60,000 nucleotides of DNA from Chrysomallon squamiferum (GCA_012295275.1 CM022671.1:9324858-9384857); one strand, 5' to 3'; shown: positions 13,697 through 27,811, counted from the stretch's first letter. Numbers and translations: made by a program. Notes: generated by a model not told the origin, from the letters alone.

Positions 13697-15352
13697 CCAT
13701 ACATACTAATATTCCATTTCTTTATAATTTGAAGAATAAAAGCTAAATCAACAAATGTCTACCAGAATGTCACATAAGAAATGTTAAATATGTAATTATG
13801 TTTCTATATAAAGACACTCTATTATGGAATATATATATTTATAATTATTTATCTTACACACAAATTCCTTTGGTCAGAATAAGATTTGCACTGGATTCCC
13901 TAGCACATTGCCAAAGGCACTGAAGCCACTCAAAGAATAACCCATCCCCAAAGCACACAGTACAACTCAACTGAATAATACACTGGCAGGATCTTTAAGA
14001 TAATTGTACAACTTGTTACTACCAACAGCTAAATATATGCATCCAAAAATACAAATAAATTGGAATAGGTCAATGCATTTCTGCTTCAAGTGCCACGCAT
14101 ATCAAATCAGCTGCATCTGTGGATTGATATGTAATCATTATGTGCTGTTTAGAGAGACACTATCTGCAGTGGTGAAATATTAATTGCTCATTAAGATTTA
14201 AAAAAAATTAAATATAGATACAAATATTCCTAATTATATAGACAGATCAGTGTTCATTTAAGCACATATTTGCTGAGAAAATTGTTGTAAGGATGAAGAA
14301 AGGAAAGAATTTGGAGGAAAATGGTTTGATTTGTGAAATGTTAGAAAATAAAACCTTACAAATACTCCAATATATATAAAATGTATTAACTGGTAACTAA
14401 AAAAAAAAGTTCCTAACATGGCTACTTTTCTGCTTTTTTCTCTTTTTAACAGCAGCAAGTGATTTGTTATTATATGCATTATCTCAAAAATCAGGAAAAC
14501 ACATCAGGCACTTGATAATTCAGTTTGAAGATGCAAGAAAGATGAATTATAAACAAAACCTACTGCACCAATAAGGATATTACATATAATAAAATAATGT
14601 TGCAGACATAAACAAGATGTGTTTTCTTCCTTCACAGTTGAAGTTATGAAAACTGGTTTGAAAATTACTTAGTACAGTTCAGTTTGGTACTAGATGGAGA
14701 TGAGACTTTTTTCTTTCTTTTAAAAAAAAAAAAAGTTACAAGCATTACTAACCTCACGTATAAAGTAAAGAAATTCATAAACAATATACTTTGATATACC
14801 AGTAAGTGTAAAATAGTTAATACAGCTATGAGCATCCAACAACAGCTAAAATTATACAATAACAAAAATAATTAAAATAATTAATTAAAATAATAATAAA
14901 ATAAGATAAAATATCAAATGAAATGAATAATAAAAATAAGAAAATAAAGAAAATATACAAAAATTATACATCATAGAAATCTAGAAAAATAAAACTGGAA
15001 TTTCATTAAATTTGAATATATTTTTTATGTAATGGTACCTCAACTTTTTTTATTTTTTTAAAATAATTTATTTATTCATTCCAGACAATAAAAAAGAAAT
15101 CATTTCTTTTTATTTGATTTAATGATTTCATTTTTGTTATTATTATTTTAAAATTAAGGCAATGAAAAATCCAAAATATTTTGAAACAAAGATCATATTA
15201 GCTATCAAAAGTTTTGCAAAATTTTTGTCGATATAAATACTTATAGACTGCAATAAAACTAATAACTTTCAGTCAAAAGTGATACATATGTTTCAATACC
15301 TACTTCACCCAAAAAACAAACCAAAACAATTATCATTTGCTGCCACCAGATT

Positions 15353-15650
15353 AAATGTAATACACTTTAACAAATTCATAAATAATAATAATTAATCTAT
15401 CTATCTCTCTATCTGTAATTTATTATTATTATTTTATTTTATTTTATTTTTTGGCATCATATATCACTCTGCGGAACAGAACTGTTTATATGTTAAATGT
15501 TTGCCAATAGTACTTGAGAAAGGAAACGAAAAAGAAAAAATTCAAGACATATTTCATCTGGGTTACATATAAATCAATTACTTATATATTATGTGTGTAC
15601 AACAGTGTTTATGTTAAGTGGAAATGTATTTTTGTCATAAATAACATCTT
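15353..15650 (+). repeat. Inverted-repeat pair, left arm
   Basis: About 300 bp that matches, in reverse complement, the segment at 19680-20000. Shared landmarks in order are AACAAATTCATAAATAATAA, a GATA/CTAT-type microsatellite, CATATATCACTCTG, TGTTTATATGT, TTGCCAATAGTA, and TTCAAGACATATTTCATCTG followed by AAATCAATTACTTATA. It is an interspersed repeat of unknown class, with no coding capacity. Confidence 0.8.
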
Positions 15651-17885
15651 TCAGCCAAGAAATATATGTTTGTGGTTTGTTTGCAGAGGACTGAAAGTGT
15701 GAACTGTAACAAATGTGGTGCTTAACAAACTGATGGATATGCAGTGCAAAAAGTCTATAGCTACAACTTGAGTGAATTTTGTGTTCCTATAAAAAGTAAA
15801 ATTTCAGATTAATTGATTTTAATAAACAAACAAGAACAAAACTAACCAATAATAATAATAATAATAATAATTAAATAAATAAATGAAAAACAAAAATAAT
15901 AAAAAATAAAATAAATTAATAAATAAAATCTGTTAATTATTACTACACAATCACCATCATGATCATCTTTCATACCACTAATAATAATATCTGCAATAAG
16001 AAAAATAACTTAAAAACTCCAAATAAATCAAATATATTTCTAGTCTTAATTTCTGCAAATTTAGAAAAATAAATACTTTTACCAGCCTATCTTCTTTAAA
16101 TGACAAAACAAAACAGAAGAACAACTAATCTGTAAAATTTAAGAAGCTAATATTTCTAGTTTATTAATATGTCCAGCACAGAAAGATTTCCACCTGTGAC
16201 CTGTCAGGTAATGTCTGAGGTGAAGGAATTATTCCAGGTAGAATTTCAAATTCGCAGGTGTTTCACAAAACTAGCAATTAAAATTATTAATCAGTTTGTG
16301 GAACACAGATAAAAGAAAATGTCAAATAAATGCTAGATGTGATGAAACAAAATATGGTCTTTAAAAAAATAATAATAATAACAATAACAGATGAAAAAAG
16401 TGAAATGAAAATAAGTAATCATTAACTTTTGGTTATAAAATTAATGTATAAATGATTCTTAAATGACACTTCAACAAAATATATACATTTACATATGTAC
16501 AGAAAAACAAGAAAGAGGAAGGAGGGGAGAGGAAAAAGAGAGAAAGAAGCTCAGAAAGAGACAGACTTTTTTTTTTTTTTTTATTTAAAAAAAAAATAAA
16601 GAAAAAACCCACTAATAAAGTTATCAAAAATTCAATAAGTCAGCTGCCAATTTCAGTGCTTTTTTATTTTTTATTTTTGTTTCTCTAATTTTATATTAAA
16701 GAATAGTTTTGAAATTACATTTGAACTTTAAAATTAAATTAACAGCCACACTGCACATTTTATTCACAAAAGCTTCACATTAATTTACAATATGAACTAC
16801 ATTAAGAGAAATTAAAAATTAATTAATATCACAGAAACACAGACATACATTGTAAATACACAGATATAGATATATATATATCCACAAAAGTAACAATTAG
16901 ATGTTTATTTTATTCACATCAAACATAATATAAAAAGAGATTATTTATTCTTTCTTTCTTTCTTTAAAAAAAAGAAGATATATATATATATATATTTTCT
17001 TTCTTTCTTTTCTTTAACACAGATACTGCATGTTTATCACCATACTGAAGTACGTAACTGGACATAAAACACAACCTCAGAACACTTCATCAAACATACA
17101 AGATAAACATTCAAGTTATCATATTATCAAGTCTGGATCTTTTTTTCCTTAATATGGAAACTGAAATGATTTATACAAATCAGTCTTAAAAAATCCCTTT
17201 AGGTTTAAAAACAAAGAACTAAAGAAATAAAGAAACTAAGAAAGAAAAACAGAAAGACAGAAAATAAAAATAAAGAAAAATATATCCATTAAGCTTTAAT
17301 AGCTACTAAATTTCACACATCCATGGTATCTACACATCAAAGCCATGATGGTGATACAATTCTCAATCCTAGCAAATGATGACCAAATCACAGAAAATGA
17401 CAAGCAAATTCTGATATAACTCCCTTTAGAGTTTGCAGGCTCTGGCAAAGGCAGGCAATTTGGCGTCCAAATTCAACAAGCCAAAGCCATCAGATGTCAA
17501 ATCTTCTTTCATACTTGTGAACAAAAAAAGAGCTTGGAGTAACACTTAATTGCTTTGGTTTGAGGATCTATATCTGAGACCATCAATTCTCCTCTATCTC
17601 AAACAGCATGGTCACACTTCAGTAATTGCTTCTCTGGCTCTTTGAAACATATATGAATGTATACAGAAATGAGAAGAATGAAAATATGGGCTTGTCCATA
17701 TTTGAAATATTCCAGTACATGAAAATGAACAGAATTCAAAAATCCCATCAGCTTGTTGCTATATCTGAGTATGTGTATGTTTATATGTATTAAATATAAG
17801 TATGTGTACATATAAGAACAAACACATGTATTATGCTATATATATATATATATAATATCTTAAAAAAAATAGAATTTTAATAGTC

Positions 17886-17889
<4 letters not shown>

Positions 17890-17923
<34 letters not shown>
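17890..17923. repeat. (ATT)n microsatellite
   Basis: Perfect ATT trinucleotide run. Confidence 0.95.
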
Positions 17924-17924
<1 letters not shown>

Positions 17925-19330
17925 AATATTATTTAAAGTGATATTCAAAATAATCAGAAAAATATATGTATAAATACTTTGTAATATATATAATTTATTG
18001 ATTTTCAATTATTTATTTATTGTAATCATTTAGAGGGTCTGTTTTATTATTATCATTATCTGGTATTTACACAATTATTTAATTTTTTAATTTTTTCAGT
18101 TTAATGATTTTCAAATTAAAGGGGTTTTTTTAAGTAGAATTTCTTCCTTTTATTTTTTTCTTAATTTTATTATTAGAATAATCATAATAAACCTATTTAA
18201 TCTTGGACACAATTAACATTAAGCTGAGACAGATTACTGATTTTTAACAGATTAATAATTAAACATCTGAACCAATTAAGAAACTGTAACTAGTAGATAT
18301 TTCTTTAAAAAATTAGACTGAAGAGATAATCATTAAGGATTTCTACTAATACTACTACTACTAATAAATGAAATACAACAAAAAGGTCTATTTTTCCTTT
18401 TCAATTTTTTCTAGTCGCTATTTAAGGACTTTAAAAAAATAATAATTTACTACTATTATTTTTGATACTCTTTTTTTGTTTTTTTTTTGTTGATGATTTG
18501 ATTTTTCTCAGTTTTAACAAATATTTATTATAATTATTATTATTATATATTAAATTAAAAACAGAAGTAAATAAAATCTGCAGTTATAATATAATAAACA
18601 AAATAATTCTAACTGGTAGAAAAATTACAAACAGTAACTAAATAATAAATAAATATCTTCCATTCAGTATCTGTTAAATATTTAGTGCTCTTTTTCTTTT
18701 TCATGTTTTTCTTTTTTTTTTCATTTTTAAAAAAAATCTGAAACTGAAAATTAGATATATTCACTGTACCATTTAGTATCACTGACAATGTTAACTACAC
18801 ACTATAAAGTTGTTTCTGGGTCAAATCAATTTCTGTTTGATCTGCAATCTATCTGAATCACCAGCCACGATCATAACTCATCAATGTTTTGGCAGTTGGA
18901 ACCAAATGCGGAAGCTGAAAGCTACCAAATATCCAGGAAAATAATATTTGTGTAATTACACACACTAAATGCAGCCATTTTATTTCTGAAAAAAAGTTAC
19001 TGGCTACAATTGAAGAGCAGTCTACAAGATATGCATATATCTGGGTTTTTTAATATATATTTATAGTGTATGTTTGTAAGACTTGAATTTATAGTATACA
19101 TTTGTAAGAGATACATATATAAAGTGTGTTATATTTACAATTTCTATGTAGTAATGAGTACCAAGTTTGTGGGACTTGATTAAGACTATTCTAAACAATA
19201 TCTGAAGCAGAGGTCATGTAGAGAGATTCACTGATTTGTGTCAAGTATGTTCTGTTATTACAAAGTTGTGGATATATATATATGTAGATTAACTATCAAG
19301 AATTGAGACAATATATATATGTATGTATGT

Positions 19331-19354
19331 CTCTCTCTCTCTCTCTCTCTCTCT
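19331..19354. repeat. (CT)12 microsatellite
   Basis: Perfect CT run next to a GTAT-type tract. Confidence 0.95.
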
Positions 19355-19555
19355 ATTTATATATATATTAACAGATTAACCATTTTATTTATATGCTGTG
19401 AAATTACATCTTCATTTTATTATTTCTTAAATCAGTGTGATACACTACTAAAGCTATTTTTATTTTATTTCGTTTAATCTTGTGGTGGGATGGGTATTCT
19501 AAAGAAATGAAAACCCCTTTAATGAAAAAAATATGCTTTATTTAAGTGATATAAT

Positions 19556-19581
19556 CATATATATATATATATATATATATT
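19556..19581. repeat. (AT)n microsatellite
   Basis: Perfect AT run followed by a T-run. Confidence 0.9.
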
Positions 19582-19679
19582 TTTTTTATTTTAATGATGT
19601 CTATGTGTAAGTTAATGTGAACAGGTGCTGACTTTTCTGTTTCAGTATATACTTGTGTGTATCTCTGTGTGTTATTTAC

Positions 19680-20000
19680 TTTGACAAATAAATGGATGTT
19701 TTTATGTATGTTTATGTGCATGTTTTATAAGTAATTGATTTATAGTTGATCCAGATGAAATATGTCTTGAATTTTTGGGTGGTTTTTTTCTTCCTCAATT
19801 ACTATTGGCAAACATATAAACAATTTTACTCCACAGAGTGATATATAGTGCCAAAAAAAATATATATATATTAAAAATAATAACAATAATAATAAATTGT
19901 AGATACATAGATAGATAGATAGACAGAGAGAGAGACAGAGAGATAGAGAGATAGATATAGATATTAATTATTATTTATGAATTTGTTAGTGTTCTATTGT
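19680..20000 (-). repeat. Inverted-repeat pair, right arm
   Basis: Reverse-complement partner of 15353-15650, with the same order of landmarks, including the internal GATA/GACA microsatellite at about 19903-19965. The microsatellite is longer and more diverse here than in the left arm. Confidence 0.8.
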
Positions 20001-20039
20001 GATAAAAAAAAAATATAACTTGATTACTTACTTCACTTG

Positions 20040-20150
20040 TCTATAGATGTCAGTTTTATTCAGCTCAGGTCAACAGGCAAAGGAAGCTCAGCAGAGCCTC
20101 GCTGCAATTTACCATTCTAACCTTCAGAGAATAAAGCTGACATCTTAAGA
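20040..20150. mobile_element. Small fold-back (MITE-like) element
   Basis: A segment of about 105 bp bounded by 16 bp inverted arms. GATGTCAGTTTTATTC at 20046-20061 pairs with GAATAAAGCTGACATC at 20129-20144 with one mismatch, and the similarity extends a few bases outwards. There is no coding capacity. The body at 20040-20125 reappears in reverse complement at 31757-31845 in MON2 intron 18, so the sequence is dispersed. Calling it a MITE is an inference; no clear target-site duplication is visible. Confidence 0.6.
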
Positions 20151-21573
20151 TACTAACCAGCTATTCCCCCCACCCTCCACACAATGTATTATTATTCTCT
20201 GCTGTCCTCCCACATATTATTCTGTGTGCATGGTTTTGAATATCTCAGTATAATTTCTGAATGCCTTCTACAGTTGGACTTTTCCATATTAAATAATATC
20301 AGTGTATCTTTTCAGTGTAAGTCAACTTTATACAGTATTATATGTCAATCTGTCACTCTGTATTTCCAATATTAATTTACCTCTATCTATACAAATTCCT
20401 ATGTGTATGTACACATATCACATTTTTGTGATGTGCTGCTTGTCAAAGATGATGCTGTGGACATTCCCATCTACGGAAAGGATCCCTTGTTATTAACTAA
20501 GAAAAATAGCTATCAAATTGGAAGAAACATGATTTCTCTCTTTCATCATCATTTGATAAGAAACATGACTAACATCAGATAACTGCTAGTATTAAAATGT
20601 TCTGAAATATCATTATTTTTTCTGTCTGTAGAAACATTTAAAACAGAATAAAATAACAATAAATAAATAAATAAATAACATTTTTGTTATACAAAACTAT
20701 TCTTCACTTGAATTTAATAAAATATTTAAATAAAAAAATAAGTTTTTTTGTTTCAGGATATAACAAATTTTCTATGAACTGTATCATATTTTCTGCAAGT
20801 TACAACAAAAATGTTCTTTACATAAATGATTTAATGAAATATTTATTAACATTGTTTACTGTAATACATAAGATATTTTCTATGTTCTTCATTTTTTAAA
20901 ATTACTTTTCACTAAAATCATTTTAAAAAAGAAGCAAACAACTTAGAAATACAAGTAGCTTTGTTTTCTTAGAAAATACTGAGCTATGTTAAGTTTAACA
21001 AATTTAAATTTAAATTTAAAATGTGATGTAAGAAGTAAATAATTTGTTGTGACAAAGTCAAGTCATTCTGTAAAATTAAAATTGCATTAGTTTAAATGAA
21101 TCAGACAGTTTTCTCATTGGAAATAAATAATTCAAAAGCAATTAACTGTACATGTGTTTTTAATGAATGAAAAACTAAGTAAAAAAATCTCATTTTATGT
21201 GAATAAGTAATCGTTTTTCTAATAAATGAATTATTATTTTTTTCAAATGAGTTAATGTTGATTCCTATTACTTTTATTTATTTATTATATTTTCTTCCCT
21301 ATATGAGAGATTTCTATTATTTTCATTTATTTATAAATTTTTATTATTATTTTTATTTTCATCATTATTTGCTTGATGATCAGTGAATGAAAACTATACT
21401 AAAAATATTTTTCATAAAATAGTTGTCCAGTGGCCTGCAAGAACTCAATCTTCATCAGGAACCACTTTTTTCTCATTTCAAGCTGGAGAAATTTTAAATC
21501 ATTTACCCAAAGAATAAAATAATATTTTTTCTAATATATGAATTATTATTATTTTTGAATTATTTCTGTTTTT

Positions 21574-21577
<4 letters not shown>

Positions 21578-21618
<41 letters not shown>

Positions 21619-21620
21619 TT
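21578..21620. repeat. (AAT)n-(ATT)n palindromic tract
   Basis: A run of AAT units switches directly into ATT units, giving a perfect hairpin-forming palindrome of about 43 bp. Confidence 0.9.
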
Positions 21621-21999
21621 TTCTGAACTATCACTAATAACTATATCAAAATCAGAATATTTTGAAATATTTTTAAAAGGTTCAGTAAAACATTTCTTTA
21701 ATGTTCTGTTTCATTTTTTTACAAGATAACATGCAATGCAGAAACTCCATTATATTATCTTCATTTTCTTATTTTATTCAGAGAAACCAACACAGCTTTA
21801 TGTAATATAAATTCCAACAAAACCATAATTATATAAACATACGTTTCATAAAACTGATGTGCCTGAACAGTCTCTAATTTGAAAATTACCTGGAAAAATG
21901 GAATTGGCCTTTTGATATTTTACTGTCTTTGATCAGAATTAAGAACTGTATGTCAAATAAATTAGAGGATATAATAATATTTAGCTTATCCAAAAACTA

Positions 22000-22330
22000 A
22001 TTTAAAATGGCCAACCTTTTTAAGGTTTAATTTTGTAAAGGTTGATATTTATTACCAGTTTATCGTGGGTGTTATATCCATAAACTGATTTTAAAAGGCA
22101 AAAATTGTATTAATGGTTTCTTGTGGGTTATTTACATGTGAAGTAAATTTAAAATGAAAATTTTATTATATTTTATGGGTACATTACTGAATAACTAATT
22201 TCAAAAGGTTATATGCATTCTATACACTTATTTTAAAAGAAAGAGTTTATAAATACTCTTTTGTAGGATTTACCAATGAAGTAATTTAAAAAGAAAATTC
22301 TACAAACAAATTTTTGATCGGGTGTATTAT
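22000..22330. repeat. Degenerate tandem repeat (~75-80 bp period)
   Basis: Four or so diverged units share TAATTTCAAAAGGTT-, AAAATTnTATTA- and GTGGGT-like blocks in the same order. Confidence 0.45.
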
Positions 22331-23495
22331 TCAAAAAAAAAAAAAAAAATGTTGAGGTTATATGGGAATATTTTTCATAAGTTTAAAAGGTAGACTTTAA
22401 ATTAAATCTGAAAAGTTGTGTTATTAACAGTTTATTGCTAGAGCACTTCTATCAATTTCAAAACATATTTTATTTTCAATTTATGCTGATATTTTTTCAA
22501 TAATGAAAATTTTAAAGTTATCTTAATGACAATTTATATGGATGCATTTCTTCTGACCCCCAATGTAAAAATTTATTCTAGATGTTTTATGTACAAGCCA
22601 GCTTTACTTACATTTTATTACAGTAATTTTTTTTTATTTTATATCTTTTAAATTCCATTATCCCTAAAAGATCTGCTGAGTATAGAAGAAAAGAGAAAGA
22701 GCTGAAATTTCTTTTTCAGTGACTGATACAAATGAAGGAAGCCAAAACAGGTGAAAATATCAGTAAATGAGGAATCCCCAAGGATGCCAATTTAAACACT
22801 ATCACAGTCCGACCATAAAATTTACCACCCAATTTCATGATTACAATGCCAAAACTGATATAGCAGATATGCCAAGGTGTGGAATAAAGGAGGCAAGTGC
22901 TCTTGAGGTAATTGTGATTTTCTGTTTGTTTTTTGTCTGTTCAGTTAAAAAAAGCATTAACAATATGCTGAGGTAATTTGTTTCTGTATGAATAAACAGT
23001 TATAGTTTTAATCAGTATTTGTTTATTTGTTTATCTGTCTTGTTGAAAGAATAAATCTGGACTGGCTTATTAATAAACAAATAGTAAACTACTTATATAT
23101 AGAATTTGTTTATTTATTTACTTCTTTATTTTCTGAATAACTCTGGTTTGGTTTCTGCATAAATAAACAGTTAACGGTTTTACTACAGTATTTATTGTAT
23201 TTTGATTGTAACAGCTAATGCACTGTTTATTTGTATTACTGCCTGATTTGTTAAAAGATACAAATATTAGGTTTTGTTGCATGGTTTGAGAAATAAAAAT
23301 CAAAGTATATTTGTACAACAGAGTAAGTATGCATGTATCATATACATCAATGGAACAGATAAATAAATGGCTAAATGACTCATTTTATCTAACAATAACT
23401 AGAAACAGTAACATGATATGTCTAGATTAATTTCTATATTTTCCAGAAATTATAGCCTTTTCAGACAGAACTATTTTTAATTTGATAAATTATAT

Positions 23496-23499
<4 letters not shown>

Positions 23500-23548
<49 letters not shown>
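23500..23548. repeat. (CA)24 microsatellite
   Basis: Perfect CA run. Confidence 0.97.
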
Positions 23549-23550
<2 letters not shown>

Positions 23551-24385
23551 CTTTTCTACATGTTTCTATTTGTTATCAGTCAGGATATTTGATCCATTTC
23601 AAATTAAATATTATCATATAGAAAGACATTTATACATATTTAACTGAGAAATATTTCTATCAAAATTTATTATATTCTACATATATTCACAATATGTTTA
23701 AAAAGAACTCTAAAATCGGACTATATTACAAATGGGCAACTTCAATCTCTGTTCTAAATTTTGTTCTCTTACCACTCATCACAGTGTATTAAAATAAATC
23801 GTCACCAGTTTATGTTGTAAGGGTATATCAGTATTTTATAAATAACATTTTATCTGCTTCATCACTCCCTGCTGACTTGTAAAACAAGATCACCTTTCAT
23901 CACACAAACAAGTCCAATTGTAACTATAGGGAACTGTCTCTGTTTGTGCTCTTAACTTTATTGCCATAAACTGGATTGTAAAATTTTATACATAAATATA
24001 CTGATGGATCATGCAGCTGAGCATTTAGTAATCTGCTGGGATCTCTGATTATTAGCCTCAGTTATCTTTGAGCAGTGGTTTAGGACCACTTGGAAAACAT
24101 ATAAAACTACACAGGTGTACGACTGATGACTTTCTAGACAGACAACATAGTACTGGCTGTTAAATCCATTTTTTAAAATCCCAAAGACACTTAAAATTAT
24201 TCATTTGGAAGGATTATAAGCAAATCAAATTTTAACAGCTTTGTGTTTTGCCAAGATATGTTTCTACTCTCTTGAGTTACATTAAGTAAATATAATCATT
24301 ATCTTTGAAATAGGATTGAAAAGGAATAAATGAGTAGGTGAATATATAGATTGATGAACAGATGAATCAACAGATCAATTGATAA

Positions 24386-24416
24386 ATGGATGGATGGATG
24401 GAAGGATGGATGGATG
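24386..24416. repeat. (GGAT)n tetranucleotide repeat
   Basis: GGAT units with one GGAA variant, inside a longer GATG/GATA-rich zone at 24330-24490. The minus-strand frame over it (IHPSIHLSID type) is an artefact of the repeat. Confidence 0.9.
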
Positions 24417-25851
24417 TAAGGACAGAAGAACTGATGAACAGATGTCAACATAAAAGGTGAACAGTGATGTCTGGAAGAATGGATGGATGATATGTCACAG
24501 TAAATGTAATTTTTCCACAACTCCCTGGTCAGCCATAATTGATCAAAGCTGTTTTTATATATGATCATTCCCTGGACAGTAATAGCTGTTTGTACACTGC
24601 CATGCTATGTTACAAGAATGCCAGAATGGGAGAACAGATTTAACCTGCAATGCCTGTACTGAGGATTCCCATCAGCAAAGAGCTAATGTCTCATCTGTCA
24701 GCATTACTTTACATCCCACTGGAGACACTGATCTAGTTTTCTGCCAAAAGACATACTTTTCACTGTGTCTTTGACCAACAAGCACTAAGATTTCTTAAAA
24801 ATGGAAGTCAAATCAAGGCAGGATGTAGACAATTTTAGAGCCAAGTACTCTGAACTGGTACATTAAGAAGATTGTCTTGTAAACTCTGGGAGTCTGAAGA
24901 AAGACATTCTGGAGAATAAGCTATAGGAAAAGTCCTTCCAAGACAATATGATAATCTATGATACAATTAATTAACTGGCACAGTGGTATCTTGATTCACC
25001 TTATATACTTAAACAAAAGCTTCACTGAAAATGAAAGATATTAAAAACTGAGGAAACTGCTTAATCTGAATACAATCAAAGTAACATTTTACTTGGTTTA
25101 TTGTGTTTGTTACTATACGAAATAATTTATATTATATGACTGGATCATAAAAATGTATGTAGTTTGTTTGTTCTTTAATTGATGATTTCTAATGTATGGT
25201 TACAGTATCCCACTTTATGTGACTGTACTTTGTGACATAAACTAATGCTTTTAAAACCATTTCCAAACCATTTGAAATCAAGTCTTACAATTCATCTGCA
25301 ACTATTATTCATCATGTTTTGGGGAATTTTCATCTGATGTTTCATTCACCCCAAAATATTTTCATTCACATTTGGGGGAAACATTCACCATTTGCCAGAA
25401 GTATTGACTTAAACTACATGATCAGCCTAGCACACCACTAAAGATGACAAAAATTTGTATTACTGTACTTGATGATCAGACCACAGTATAACCAGAAATA
25501 GAAATAATTTGTATGCTAGTCTATTATAAACAAATTCTGAAGAGATCTTAACCTAAGTATACCAGCAGTAAATTTACTTCTTCATACAAGTTTTTCACAC
25601 TTGTACATGACAAACAAGGAGACTTAACTTTCTGCTGTTGTCTTTTGGTCCTAGCAAATAAAACATCTTGAGCAGGTGGCATGGGGTTTACAGTTGCTTA
25701 ATTGATGCCAAAATAACATTTTTCTTTTCAGTTATAGATCTCTTAACTTGTAATATATTACCATCCTAGTTTTCATTATCTGCTGATTTGCCTTAATTCC
25801 TTCTTTTTTTTTTTCTTTTCTACAATTTATTATTATTGCTATTATTTTTAT

Positions 25852-25920
25852 TATTATTATAATTATTATTATTTTTTAAATTTATTATTATTATTATTAT
25901 TATTTATTATTATTATTTTT
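25852..25920. repeat. (ATT)n-rich tract
   Basis: Interrupted ATT trinucleotide array. Confidence 0.85.
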
Positions 25921-27756
25921 TTATATGGGAATAGCTGAAACTCAGACATTTAAGAATGAAGATAAAAATAATTCATGTCATTATAATGGCACCTATTCAC
26001 TCAGTGTAACTGGCTTTAAGGGTTTACATGCAATACTGAAATAGCCAGAAGTGTAAAGAGGAAAAAAAATCAGTTTCTATGTATTCACTTTAAATTACTG
26101 GTATTTCAGTCTATATTATTCATGTTTCAATTCAATTACATGATAATTCAATTCATATATATTTTTTTTTATTCAGATAACTCATTCACATGATTAATAT
26201 TTAAGTTCACATCATTATGGTTCAGTTCATATAATTGTATTTCTTTAATTCATATTAACATTTTTGACATTTTAGTGACATTTCTTTTGTCAGCCAAAAT
26301 CTTGTATTATTCTGATGGAACACATAAAATTTAGTTTTGTGCTAATCAGAAAGAGTAGCCCATGAATTTTTCACTGAAATTTTTTACTTTGGTTAGGATG
26401 TTCCAATATGATTAATATATGAGTGTGTTATTAAAACAATTCCTATCCTTTGACATTTTAGTTCAATAATAAATGTTCAGTGTACTGGGTAGACTATAAA
26501 GACCAAATCTTTCAAATTATTTTATTAATATTTCAATCCACAATTATTTTCTGATATAATTAATGTTATTGATTTCAGTGTGTATGTTCAAGCTTTTGGT
26601 GATTCAGCTGAAATTAGTGGGTTGCCATTATGCGAATTATCCAAGCCATAAATAAGAATCAAAAATCAACATAGTAACTAATATTCCCTTGGGTGATATT
26701 ATCCAAGAATCCACAATTAACCATGTTTAATGATCAAATGTTTTGTCTGATTAAATAAACAAGTGGTTACCTGGAGAGTTCCTTAAGTAATCATCATTTT
26801 CACAATAAATTCCCTAGGTGAGAAATTCATGAATCTGTGACATTTTTTTAATGGTATCCTAAGATTTTAGAAATGCAGGTTAGAAAGATGATGTTAATGT
26901 AGGCTTTTAAAAAAAACATTTTAATGAGTTTCTATATAAAAATGTGTGTGGGTTTTTTCATGTAAATTTGTGTGTGTATGTATGTGTATGAATATGTTCA
27001 TGTGTATATTTATGTGTGTTACCATATCATGGCAAAATGATGCAAATTGTATTTTTCTGACAATGTCACTTATATGTTCTGTAGTCTTGAAGAATTATAT
27101 TACATGTTCAGTCATAGACACAGAGTGAGATCCCTGTTCCAAACTGGGTTGATGTGAGTGACATAAACCAGCAAGTTACAGATAATCAGTGATAAGCAGC
27201 CAACAAAGCTTCAGTATTTTGCTTGTTTTCTTGAAAAACTTGGACATTTTCTTTTAGAAAAAGTGACTAGCTACCCTTTACAATGACTAGCCAGCATGTG
27301 TTTGTATGTGTATGTATAACTGCATGGGTAATTTTATGTTTATGTTTGCATGTGTCTGTTAGTATATTTATAATTTATAAATATGTATTTTAAAAAAAAA
27401 AGGATTATTGCTAAAATATTATACAAACTATTAGACATTTCACAACATAAACATCATGTTTTGAGTGGTAGCCAATATTTTTATGACTTGAGTCAGTCTG
27501 TGCCCAGATCATCATTATCAGCTTCTACGGTCATCATCAACATTTGTATATTCAGCTTCATTTCACACAAATGTATATAACACCTAATAACTGATACTTT
27601 CTTCACACAATAATAATTAATTAATTAATTTAAAGATGTATTTTATTATTTTGATTTTTACTATCATTATTTTTTTAAATCTAAAAAACCAAATATATGA
27701 GTGCAATCTGTTTTAATTTTGGGATAATTAGTTTAACATTTACCCTTTTCAGACAC

Positions 27757-27760
<4 letters not shown>

Positions 27761-27811
<51 letters not shown>
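27761..27811. repeat. (AG)25 microsatellite
   Basis: Perfect AG run. Confidence 0.97.

Larger units (their letters stand above)
8600..15350. other. Gene-free AT-rich stretch
   Basis: No supported gene. It contains a purine-rich A/G strand at 9730-9960, AC microsatellites, and patches of more balanced composition at 9100-9290, 10210-10450, 11750-11900 and 13130-13350. Those patches may be old interspersed repeats. The last has a short plus-strand frame (EKIKTTPEQIEKLVNS, then stop) reminiscent of transposase debris, but it is too short to classify. Confidence 0.6.
15651..19670. other. Gene-free DNA between the inverted-repeat arms
   Basis: AT-rich with AAT/ATT tracts (15848-15871, 17890-17923) and T-runs. 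A more balanced patch lies at 17340-17660. Its minus strand has a 28-codon frame at 17426-17512 (start MKEDLTSDGFGLL, end ARACKL) that reads like coding debris, but I cannot assign a family. Confidence 0.6.

Noticed and set aside
24299-24568. 89-codon minus ORF with HPSIHLSIDLLIHLFINL
   Set aside because: Translation of the GGAT/GATG tetranucleotide repeat.
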